From: Pseudomonadota bacterium
Lineage (GTDB): Bacteria > Pseudomonadota > Alphaproteobacteria > Rhizobiales > Xanthobacteraceae
Direction of reading: 5' to 3'
DNA length: 9,026 nucleotides
Assembly (NCBI GenBank): GCA_963205465.1
Contig: CAUJKG010000217.1
Span: 1-9,026 of the forward strand
Shown here: in pieces, positions 1 through 5,531 of the stretch
How positions within the stretch are numbered: the stretch's first letter is position 1
Layout of the letters: each line of letters starts with the position of its first letter
Notes under the pieces: generated by a model
Databases searched by the model: none
The model's input: only the letters and a program-made list of their open reading frames with translations
What the model was told of the DNA's origin: nothing
Made by a program: the position numbers and the translations under genes

Positions 1-1497
1 CGGCTTCTTGGTGTGGTCGACCGGCTTCAGCACGCGCGCGCAAAGCATCGGAGTCAGCGTCAGCGAAACGAAGCCGGAAACGAGAATCGCGACCGAGATG
101 GTTACCGCGAATTCGCGAAAGACGCGGCCGACCACGCCACCCATGAAGAGCACCGGGATAAACACGCAGACGAGCGAGACCGTCATCGAGACGATGGTGA
201 AGCCGATTTCGCGCGCGCCCTGGATCGCCGCCTTGAAGGGCGGCATCCCGTTTTCGATGTATCGATAGATGTTCTCGAGCACCACGATCGCGTCGTCGAC
301 CACGAAGCCGACGCACAACACCAGCGCCAGGAGCGTCATGTTGTTGATCGAATAGCCGAGCACATACATCGCCGCAAAGGTACCGACGATAGAGAGCGGC
401 AGCGCCAGCGCAGGAATGATGGTGGCGCGGCCGGAGCGCAGGAACAGGAAGATGACGAGGACGACAAGCACCACCGCTTCGAGCAGCGTCCGTTGCACAG
501 CGCTGACGGAGTTACGGATCGAAACGGAGCGGTCCATCAGGACTTCGATTCCGATCGCGCCGGGCACCGAGGCGCGAAATTCGGGCAGCCGCCGCTTCAC
601 ATGATCGACCACGTCGATCGTATTGGCGTCCGGCTGACGATAGATCGCGAGATTGATCGAGCGCGTGTCGTTGTACCAACCGGCGATACGTTCGTTCTCG
701 ACTCCGTTTTCGACGATCGCGATATCCGACAGCTTGACCGGCGCGCCGTTGCGCCAAGCCACGATGATGTTGCGATACTTGGTGGCGTCGGCCTGCTGCA
801 TGCCCATATCGAGCGTGATGTTCTGCTTCGGGCCGGCCATGATGCCGAGGGGCGTGTTGGAGGTCGCGGCCGCAATCGCGGTTTGAACCTCGGTCAGCGA
901 AATGCCGCGAAGCGCAATCGCATCGGGATCGATCCGGATGCGCAAAGCATATTTCTGACCGCCAAATACGTTGACCTGCGCAACGCCGGTGATCTGGGAA
1001 ATCTGCTGACCGATGACGGTTTCCGCGTATTCGTTGACGACCGAGAGCGGCAGAGTATCGGACACAAAGGAGAGAAACAGAACCGGCGCATCGGCAGGAT
1101 TCACCTTGCGAAAGCTCGGCGGTGTGCGCATTTCAATCGGCAGGTTGCGCTGCGCGACCGAGAGCGCCGACTGCACGTCCAGCGCCGCGGCGTCGATGTT
1201 GCGATCCAGATCGAACTGAATCGTGATCTGCGTCGAGCCGCTGGTGCTCGAGGAGGTCATCGAGGAAATACCGGCAATCGTTGCAAGCTGCCGCTCGATC
1301 GGCGTCGCTACCGTCGCCGCCATGATTTCAGGGCTCGCGCCCGGCAAGGTCGCGGTAATGTTGATGGTCGGAAAATCGACGCGCGGCAGCGCCGACACTG
1401 GAAGCAAGCGATAGCCGAATATGCCCGCAAGAATGATCGACGCCATCAAGAGCGAGGTCAGGACCGGCCGGCGAATGCAGACTTCGTAAAACGTCAT
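1..1497 (-). CDS. RND efflux transporter permease (HAE1/AcrB-MdtB type), partial: N-terminal 499 residues
   Basis: Inner-membrane proton-driven pump of a tripartite RND system, which exports drugs, solvents or similar compounds through an adaptor and an outer-membrane channel. The reading frame runs uninterrupted from an ATG at 1497 to the left edge, so about half of a usual protein of roughly 1,030 residues is present. The start MTFYEVCIRRPVLTSLLM is the typical cytoplasmic start plus TM1. The motif LPRVDFPTI follows, then the porter (periplasmic) domain at about 40-330. TM2 begins near 340 with LEAVVLVVLVIFLFLRS. The TM4 segment VGFVVDDAIVVLENIY carries the adjacent proton-relay aspartates D401/D402, equivalent to the AcrB pair, and FMGGVVGR follows in the next segment. 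The start lies 1 nt after the stop of the adaptor gene (TGA-C-ATG), so the two are almost certainly co-transcribed and translationally coupled. The substrate cannot be read from sequence. It is not known whether a second permease follows, as in MdtBC. Confidence 0.95.
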   Translation of the reverse strand, partial: MTFYEVCIRRPVLTSLLMASIILAGIFGYRLLPVSALPRVDFPTINITATLPGASPEIMAATVATPIERQLATIAGISSMTSSSTSGSTQITIQFDLDRNIDAAALDVQSALSVAQRNLPIEMRTPPSFRKVNPADAPVLFLSFVSDTLPLSVVNEYAETVIGQQISQITGVAQVNVFGGQKYALRIRIDPDAIALRGISLTEVQTAIAAATSNTPLGIMAGPKQNITLDMGMQQADATKYRNIIVAWRNGAPVKLSDIAIVENGVENERIAGWYNDTRSINLAIYRQPDANTIDVVDHVKRRLPEFRASVPGAIGIEVLMDRSVSIRNSVSAVQRTLLEAVVLVVLVIFLFLRSGRATIIPALALPLSIVGTFAAMYVLGYSINNMTLLALVLCVGFVVDDAIVVLENIYRYIENGMPPFKAAIQGAREIGFTIVSMTVSLVCVFIPVLFMGGVVGRVFREFAVTISVAILVSGFVSLTLTPMLCARVLKPVDHTKKP

Positions 1498-1498
1498 G

Positions 1499-2635
1499 TC
1501 ACGAACCTGCTTGCCGCGTCTTGATTTCGACGCGGCTGCCATCGCGCAGCGAAAGCTGGCCATCGGTCACGATGGTCTCGCCACCATTCAGCCCTTCGAG
1601 GATGACGGACTCGCCCTCCGCGTTGCGCGCCACCTTTACGGCGCGCACGCGAGCGACGTTGTTCTCGACCACGAAAACGAACGTCCCCTTCTGCCCGCTC
1701 TGCACCGCTTCCGCTGGCACCGTCACGACACCGGGATCGGTCCGCAAGGTTACTCGGACAGACGCGAGCGTTCCCGGCCAGAGCTTCTCGTCACTGTTCT
1801 GGAAAATGCCGCGAACGAGAATCGTACCCGTCTGCGGATCGACCGTGTTCTCAATGAACGCGACCTTGCCGCCGGTCAGGGTCAACTCGCTTTGGAAGGC
1901 GACCTCGACCGTCGCCTTCTCGCCCGCTGCGCGCAAATCCGGGATGAAGCGCTCGGGCACTCCGAAGGCGACATAGATCGGCGCGATCTGGTTGATGGTC
2001 GCAAGCGGCGTACCGGAGTCGGCAAGACGCACCAGGGAACCCTGGCGCACATTCGCGATGCCGATCCGGCCCGAGACTGGCGCCTTCACATCGTAATAGG
2101 TGCGAAGCACGCGGAGATTCTGCAGATTGGCCTCGTCCTGCGCGACGGTAGCTTTCAGCACTTCCACGTTCGTCTTCGCATCGGCCTCCTGCACTTGCGA
2201 GATCGTGCCTTTAGCGGCGAGACCGGCGACACGGTCGCGGTCGCGCTCGGCCTTTTCGAGCTGCGCCTTGTCACGCGCGAGCGTCGCCTCGGCCTGGAGG
2301 ATCTGGGCGTCGATGGAACGGCTGTCGAGGGTGAACAGGAGATCGCCCTCCTTCACGCGCGCGCCGTCCTCGAAATGGACTTTCACAACCTGGCTATCGA
2401 CACGGGCACGGATCAGCACGGACACCAGCGGTTGCACGGTGCCGAGCGAGTCGACGCGAAACGGCACGTCCTTGCGAAGCGCCTTGCCGGCGAGCACGGA
2501 AACCGCGACCGGACCCTTTTTCTTTTGCTGAGCGGTGTTGGTTCCCGATTTGCCAAATGTCCACCACAGGCCCGCCCCGACAAGCGCGATGCAGACAGCA
2601 ATCAGGATATAGCGTGTACGGCTTGTTTTCGGCAT
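1499..2635 (-). CDS. RND efflux periplasmic adaptor (membrane fusion protein), MdtA-like
   Basis: Adaptor (HlyD/AcrA family) linking the RND permease to an outer-membrane channel. The protein has 378 residues from ATG 2635. It begins MPKTSRTRY followed by one membrane anchor at about 9-27. There is no lipobox cysteine, so it is probably anchored by the uncleaved TM. Visible modules are the first half of the lipoyl domain at about 72-105 (RVDSQVVKVHFEDGARVKEGD), a coiled-coil hairpin at about 108-178 rich in A, L, K, E and D, the second lipoyl half at about 182-214 (VKAPVSGRIG), a beta-barrel at about 218-295, and a membrane-proximal domain to the end (TIVTDGQLSLRDGSRVEI). The frame stays open to a GTG at 2704, but the 23 extra residues are polar and would precede the anchor. 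ATG 2635 has GGAAGG 11 nt upstream and is preferred. The gene ends 1 nt before the permease. Overall order and spacing resemble E. coli MdtA more than AcrA. Confidence 0.93.
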   Translation of the reverse strand: MPKTSRTRYILIAVCIALVGAGLWWTFGKSGTNTAQQKKKGPVAVSVLAGKALRKDVPFRVDSLGTVQPLVSVLIRARVDSQVVKVHFEDGARVKEGDLLFTLDSRSIDAQILQAEATLARDKAQLEKAERDRDRVAGLAAKGTISQVQEADAKTNVEVLKATVAQDEANLQNLRVLRTYYDVKAPVSGRIGIANVRQGSLVRLADSGTPLATINQIAPIYVAFGVPERFIPDLRAAGEKATVEVAFQSELTLTGGKVAFIENTVDPQTGTILVRGIFQNSDEKLWPGTLASVRVTLRTDPGVVTVPAEAVQSGQKGTFVFVVENNVARVRAVKVARNAEGESVILEGLNGGETIVTDGQLSLRDGSRVEIKTRQAGS

Positions 2636-2705
2636 GCAGCCATCGGCCTTCCGGCAGTTATCAATCCCCGTCCGGCGCGCCAACCGGAGCGCCTTTTGTA
2701 GCACT

Positions 2706-2748
2706 CCCGCGGAATTGGCGGGATTAACTTGCTGTAAGAGTTACCGCC
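2706..2748 (-). promoter_or_regulatory. Two mutually exclusive hairpins in the leader of the RND operon
   Basis: Two inverted repeats share one arm. Hairpin A pairs CCCGC (2706-2710) with GCGGG (2718-2722) over a 7-nt loop. Hairpin B pairs GGCGG (2717-2721) and TAACT (2725-2729) with AGTTA (2739-2743) and CCGCC (2744-2748), with a 9-nt loop and a 3-nt bulge. They cannot form together. If the promoter at 2762-2789 is real, both lie in the untranslated leader of the adaptor gene. No T-tract follows on the minus strand, so this is not a standard attenuator. The TAACT-N9-AGTTA part could equally be a repressor operator. Confidence 0.3.
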
Positions 2749-2761
2749 GGGAACCCCTGCG

Positions 2762-2789
2762 AGTATGCCGAAAAATGATTGCTTGCCAA
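2762..2789 (-). promoter_or_regulatory. Candidate housekeeping promoter for the RND adaptor-permease operon
   Basis: On the minus strand TTGGCA (2789-2784) and CATACT (2767-2762) are separated by 16 nt. They match the sigma-70 consensus boxes at 5 of 6 and 4 of 6 positions. The start of transcription would fall near 2755, giving a leader of about 120 nt before ATG 2635. The call rests on consensus match alone. Confidence 0.35.
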
Positions 2790-2814
2790 TGACCTGGCGG
2801 CAGGGAACACCGCG

Positions 2815-2844
2815 CGAGGCACGGTTTTCCGGCGGAAAGCCTCG
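2815..2844. terminator. Strong hairpin after ureE, possible terminator or 3'-end stabiliser
   Basis: CGAGGC (2815-2820) pairs with GCCTCG (2839-2844), and TTTCC (2826-2830) pairs with GGAAA (2834-2838). The loop is GGC and there is a 5-nt one-sided bulge, giving 11 base pairs in all. It lies 53 nt beyond the ureE stop, before the candidate promoter of the next operon, so it could mark the end of the ureE transcript. No T-run follows on either strand, so a classical Rho-independent terminator is not shown. Confidence 0.35.
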
Positions 2845-2896
2845 GCCCGCACAATAAATCCGCTATTTCCCGCCTCTATCAGCCCAAAAACTGGCC

Positions 2897-3505
2897 TCAG
2901 CGCTTCTCGGCATGACTATGGCGGTGATCGTGCCCATGCCCGTGTGCATGGTCATGCTCATGGTCTTGGGAATGATCGTGACCGCAGCTGCAATTCGCGC
3001 CGTGATCGTGGTCGTGATGGTGCGAATGATCGTGATGATGGTGGGTGTGGTGGCCGTGAGCATGAGCGGTTTCTTCCGCGTAGGGGCCCCCTTCCGGATC
3101 GAACGGAGCATCGAGGCGTGACACCTCCGCGCCGAGCCGGACCACCAGTTCCTCCAGCGCATCGTCGCGGCCGATCCGAATACGGTCGGCCAGCATTTGC
3201 GCGGGCACGTGCCGGCTGCCGAGATGCCAGGCAATCCGTGCAAGATCGCGCGGGTCGCGTGCGGCGATTTCCATTACCGGCTCGGCGGCGGAAATCACGC
3301 GTACCACCCGCCCGTCCTGCAATTTCAACCCATCGCCATCGCGCAGCATCGCAGCCTCCGCGAGATCGAGCAGGAACACCGTATCCTTCTCCCCGCGCAT
3401 AGCGATCCGGCGGCGATGACGGCCGTCGTGAGGCAGTTCGATCGTATCGGTCTCGCTGGCGCGGTCCCAGTGGCCGCTGGGAAGAACTTCGGTGGCGCGG
3501 ATCAT
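2897..3505 (-). CDS. ureE: UreE-type urease accessory nickel metallochaperone with long His-rich tail (orphan)
   Basis: UreE binds Ni2+ in the cytoplasm and hands it to the UreG/UreF/UreD complex for urease activation. The protein has 202 residues. The N-terminal UreE domain covers about residues 1-75, with the family's DGxxLxLxDGRVVxV region at about 56-70. The C-terminal metal-binding domain covers about 76-142. It contains WHLGSRHVPAQM, with H94 and H99 matching the conserved HLGNRH histidines, and ends in the family motif PFDPEGGPY. From residue 148 a tail carries 25 histidines in 51 residues plus a CSC pair (C172, C174), a nickel-storing extension like the shorter Klebsiella tail. The start at ATG 3505 has a weak GAG-type ribosome site. 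No ureA-D, ureF or ureG is present: the upstream gene is an AbrB-type regulator and the downstream one an efflux adaptor. Urease genes may lie elsewhere, or the protein may serve nickel handling more generally. Confidence 0.9.
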   Translation of the reverse strand: MIRATEVLPSGHWDRASETDTIELPHDGRHRRRIAMRGEKDTVFLLDLAEAAMLRDGDGLKLQDGRVVRVISAAEPVMEIAARDPRDLARIAWHLGSRHVPAQMLADRIRIGRDDALEELVVRLGAEVSRLDAPFDPEGGPYAEETAHAHGHHTHHHHDHSHHHDHDHGANCSCGHDHSQDHEHDHAHGHGHDHRHSHAEKR

Positions 3506-3534
3506 GGCTTTACTCTCGACGGGTTCCGCCGGAC

Positions 3535-3540
3535 TTATAG
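3535..3540 (-). promoter_or_regulatory. Weak candidate -10 element for ureE
   Basis: The minus strand reads CTATAA here, close to the rhizobial -10 CTATAT, about 30 nt before the ureE start. No recognisable -35 box lies 16-18 nt upstream. Read-through from the AbrB-type gene, which ends 78 nt before ureE, is as likely a source of transcription. Confidence 0.2.
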
Positions 3541-3583
3541 CGCAAAAGCAGATGGTGTGCTGCGATCCGCGACATGGGCCTCC

Positions 3584-3772
3584 TCAGTTTTCGCTGGTCT
3601 GGGGCTGCAACTTCAAATGCTTGCGCAGCACGACACGACCGTCGTCCTGCAAGGTGAAATCGATCTCATCGCCTGCATCGAGGTTCCAAAGACGGCGCAG
3701 GACAACCGGCAGCGTCACCTGCCCCTTGCTGGTGAGCGTCGCGCGGGCCCGATAGCTGAGTTTGTGCGGCAT
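3584..3772 (-). CDS. AbrB/SpoVT (MazE-like) swapped-hairpin DNA-binding protein
   Basis: A 62-residue protein that is almost entirely one SpoVT-AbrB domain at about residues 10-52. It has the hallmark TLTSKGQVTLPVVLRR followed by a short Lx(A)GDEIDF strand and the GRVVLRK strand. Such domains form dimeric swapped-hairpin beta-barrels that bind operators, either as transition-state regulators or as the antitoxin of toxin-antitoxin pairs. The start ATG 3772 has GGAG 8 nt upstream. No toxin (PIN, MazF or similar) lies on either side: the next gene on the strand is ureE, 78 nt downstream. An antitoxin role is therefore not supported here and a local transcription regulator is more likely. Two GTAAGGAG copies and a CtrA-like box lie directly upstream. 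Its target is unknown. Confidence 0.85.
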   Translation of the reverse strand: MPHKLSYRARATLTSKGQVTLPVVLRRLWNLDAGDEIDFTLQDDGRVVLRKHLKLQPQTSEN

Positions 3773-3793
3773 GCTTTTAGCTCCGTTGCTTTC

Positions 3794-3812
3794 GTAAGGA
3801 GAAAGTAAGGAG
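3794..3812. repeat. Direct repeat GTAAGGAG x2 with 11-nt period upstream of the AbrB-type gene
   Basis: Plus-strand copies at 3794-3801 and 3805-3812 are identical over 8 bases and separated by AAA, so they fall on the same face of the helix one turn apart. They lie 22-40 bases before the AbrB-type start codon. The position fits an operator, possibly for autoregulation, but that is inference. On the minus strand the repeats read CTCCTTAC, so they are not ribosome sites for this gene. Confidence 0.4.
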
Positions 3813-3827
3813 CCTCGCCGAGTATGG

Positions 3828-3842
3828 TTAACGAGCCGTTAA
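3828..3842. promoter_or_regulatory. Candidate CtrA box (TTAA-N7-TTAA)
   Basis: The sequence TTAACGAGCCGTTAA is an exact TTAA-N7-TTAA, the full-site consensus for the alphaproteobacterial cell-cycle regulator CtrA. It is also a perfect inverted repeat, TTAACG-N3-CGTTAA. It lies in the gap between the aminotransferase stop and the AbrB-type start, 56-70 bases before that start, in a place where a promoter for abrB-ureE is expected. AT-rich motifs of this kind are uncommon in GC-rich DNA, but binding is not shown. Confidence 0.45.
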
Positions 3843-3884
3843 TGCGCTCCTGCGCGCTTTCGATCCATTGGGCGCGGACGGTAA

Positions 3885-5033
3885 TCAGCGGGCGAGCTTT
3901 TCCATTCGCTCGATCGCGCCATCCAGCGTTGCGTCATGCTTTGCGAAGCAGAATCGCACCACGCTGGTCACTGCGTTTTCCGCATAGAATGCCGATACTG
4001 GAATCGCGGCGACTTTGTTCTCGGTAACAAGCCGCTGGCAGAAGTCGGTATCGCGCTCGTTGATGCCCAGCGCCGCGAGATCGACATTCATGAAGTAAGT
4101 GCCCTGGCTTTCGAGCGGGTTGAAACCGACTTTGCGAAGCCCCGCGGCGAAACGATCGCGCGATCGCGCAAGCGTCGAGCGCATTACAGAAAAATAGTCG
4201 TCGCTTTTGCCGAGGCCATACGCCACCGCCGTCTGCAAGTTCGGCGGCGTGGTAAAGGTGATGAATTGGTGTGCCTTCGATAAGGCGCGCATCAGCGAGG
4301 GCGTGGCGCAGACGAAACCAACCTTCCAGCCGGTCAGGCAGAAGATCTTGCCCGCCGAGCCGATCTTCACGGTGCGCTGCCGCATGCCAGGCACCGCAAG
4401 CATGGAGATGTGCTTGCGGCCGTCGAATACGACATGTTCCCAAACTTCGTCGCAGATCGCGACGGCGTCGTATTCCTCGCAGAAGCGAGCGAGCAGTTTC
4501 AATTCCGCCATGGAATAGACAATGCCCGCGGGATTGTGCGGATTGTTGAAGAGAACGGCTTTCGTTTTCTTCGAGAAGACTTTCTTCAATGCCTCTTCGG
4601 TGATGCGCCAATACGGCGGCTCGAGGCGGACGAGTTTCGGCACCCCACCCGCACGCTTCACCATCGGCAGATAGGAATCATAAAGCGGCTGAAACAGCAC
4701 GACCTCGTCGCCCGGCTCGACCAGCGTGAGGATCGCGCCGGTCAATGCTTCGGTCGCACCCGACGTAATCATCACTTCGGCTTCCGGGTCGAGCGCCACA
4801 CCCTGCCAATGCGCGTAATGTTGCGCCACCGCTGCGCGCAGCTCCGGCGTGCCCATCATCGGCGGATATTGATTCCATCCCGAAAGCACGGCTTCGGCGG
4901 CTTTCCGGCGGACGTCTTCCGGCCCCGGATCGTCGGGGAACCCCTGCCCAAGATTGATCGCGTCGTGCTCGCGCGCGAGCCGCGACATCACCTCGAAGAC
5001 CGTGGTCGGCAGATTGGCAAATACGGGATGCAT
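3885..5033 (-). CDS. PLP-dependent class I/II aminotransferase (fold type I)
   Basis: A cytoplasmic enzyme of 382 residues that moves an amino group between an amino acid and a 2-oxo acid. It opens with the subfamily signature INLGQGFPDDPGP (about 27-38), seen in kynurenine/glutamine/methionine aminotransferase relatives. The PLP-binding set is visible: SGAT at 91-94, NNPHNPAG with N167, CDEVWEH with D195, and the Schiff-base lysine K229 in GSAGKIFCLTGWK. R360 in VVRFCFAK is the expected substrate-carboxylate arginine. Where many relatives have DEVY, this protein has W198, which is common in this branch. Length and motifs indicate an intact enzyme. No clear Shine-Dalgarno precedes ATG 5033, and the gene starts 38 nt after osmC, so it may depend on translation of the upstream genes. 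The exact substrate cannot be decided: methionine, kynurenine or glutamine transaminase and DapC-like activity are all possible. Confidence 0.9.
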   Translation of the reverse strand: MHPVFANLPTTVFEVMSRLAREHDAINLGQGFPDDPGPEDVRRKAAEAVLSGWNQYPPMMGTPELRAAVAQHYAHWQGVALDPEAEVMITSGATEALTGAILTLVEPGDEVVLFQPLYDSYLPMVKRAGGVPKLVRLEPPYWRITEEALKKVFSKKTKAVLFNNPHNPAGIVYSMAELKLLARFCEEYDAVAICDEVWEHVVFDGRKHISMLAVPGMRQRTVKIGSAGKIFCLTGWKVGFVCATPSLMRALSKAHQFITFTTPPNLQTAVAYGLGKSDDYFSVMRSTLARSRDRFAAGLRKVGFNPLESQGTYFMNVDLAALGINERDTDFCQRLVTENKVAAIPVSAFYAENAVTSVVRFCFAKHDATLDGAIERMEKLAR

Positions 5034-5071
5034 CGAGGGATGTTACGCGGCTACACGCACGAAAAACAGAG

Positions 5072-5503
5072 TCAGACCTTGGTTTCGACTTCCAGGCTGA
5101 TCTGCGTGCCGGAAAGCGCCTTGGAAACCGGGCAATTCACCTTCGCGTCTTCCGCCACCTGCTTGATCTTCGTAGCGTCGGCACCAGGCGCGTCCACCAC
5201 GGTTTTCAACTTGATGCCGGTGATGTTGGCGCCCTTCTCGCCGAGGACGACCTCGACTTCGGCGTCGGTATGAATGGACTTCTGGTTGATGCCTGCGCGC
5301 ATAAGACCGAAGCCGAGAGCCATGGTGTAGCAGCCGGCATGCGCCGCACCGATCATTTCCTCGGGCGTCGTCTGCGACGTGCCGCCTTCGAACCGCGCCT
5401 TGGCGCTATAGGGCGAGTTTTTCAAAACGCCGGACTTCGTATCGAGCGTGCCGGTGCCGTCCTTCGGCGAACCTTCCCAATGGGCGCTGGCGTAACTTTT
5501 CAT
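5072..5503 (-). CDS. osmC: OsmC-family peroxidase (organic hydroperoxide reductase)
   Basis: A thiol peroxidase that reduces organic and inorganic hydroperoxides in the cytoplasm, using two cysteines. The protein has 143 residues, the same as E. coli OsmC. The two catalytic cysteines are C58 in EEMIGAAHAGCYTMAL and C124 in KVNCPVSKAL, one residue from the E. coli positions. The N-terminal beta-rich half ends with the ARFEGGTSQTTPEE stretch, which carries the glutamates of the active site. The start is set at ATG 5503 because AAGGAG sits 7-8 nt upstream, one of the best ribosome sites in the window. A TTG two codons earlier is in frame but worse placed. It follows the antiporter after 28 nt and precedes the aminotransferase, so it is the middle gene of a likely operon. 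Its OsmC-like rather than Ohr-like character is judged from length and the C-terminal cysteine context. Confidence 0.92.
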   Translation of the reverse strand: MKSYASAHWEGSPKDGTGTLDTKSGVLKNSPYSAKARFEGGTSQTTPEEMIGAAHAGCYTMALGFGLMRAGINQKSIHTDAEVEVVLGEKGANITGIKLKTVVDAPGADATKIKQVAEDAKVNCPVSKALSGTQISLEVETKV

Positions 5504-5531
5504 GCTCAATTCTCCTTCTTTGTTTCCTCGT

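Noticed and set aside
13..1524. A 503-codon open frame on the plus strand
   Set aside because: It lies fully antisense to the RND permease, which has clear family motifs. Its product is a charge-rich D/R/H string without domains, as expected from the complement of GC-rich coding DNA.
1496..2701. A 401-codon open frame on the plus strand
   Set aside because: It is the almost exact antisense of the efflux adaptor gene and shows no recognisable domain or ribosome site.
2905..3070. Apparent short tandem repeats rich in CATG/GATC/GTG words
   Set aside because: They are explained by the His/Asp-rich coding tail of UreE and are too irregular for a true tandem array or CRISPR.
2912..3121. A hydrophobic Met/Val/Ile-rich small protein on the plus strand resembling a membrane peptide
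   Set aside because: It is the complement of the UreE histidine tail: CAT, CAC and GAT codons read backwards as ATG, GTG and ATC. The hydrophobicity is an artefact.
3584..3772. Toxin-antitoxin module
   Set aside because: The AbrB-type protein is antitoxin-like in fold, but no PIN, MazF, RelE or other toxin frame is found on either side.
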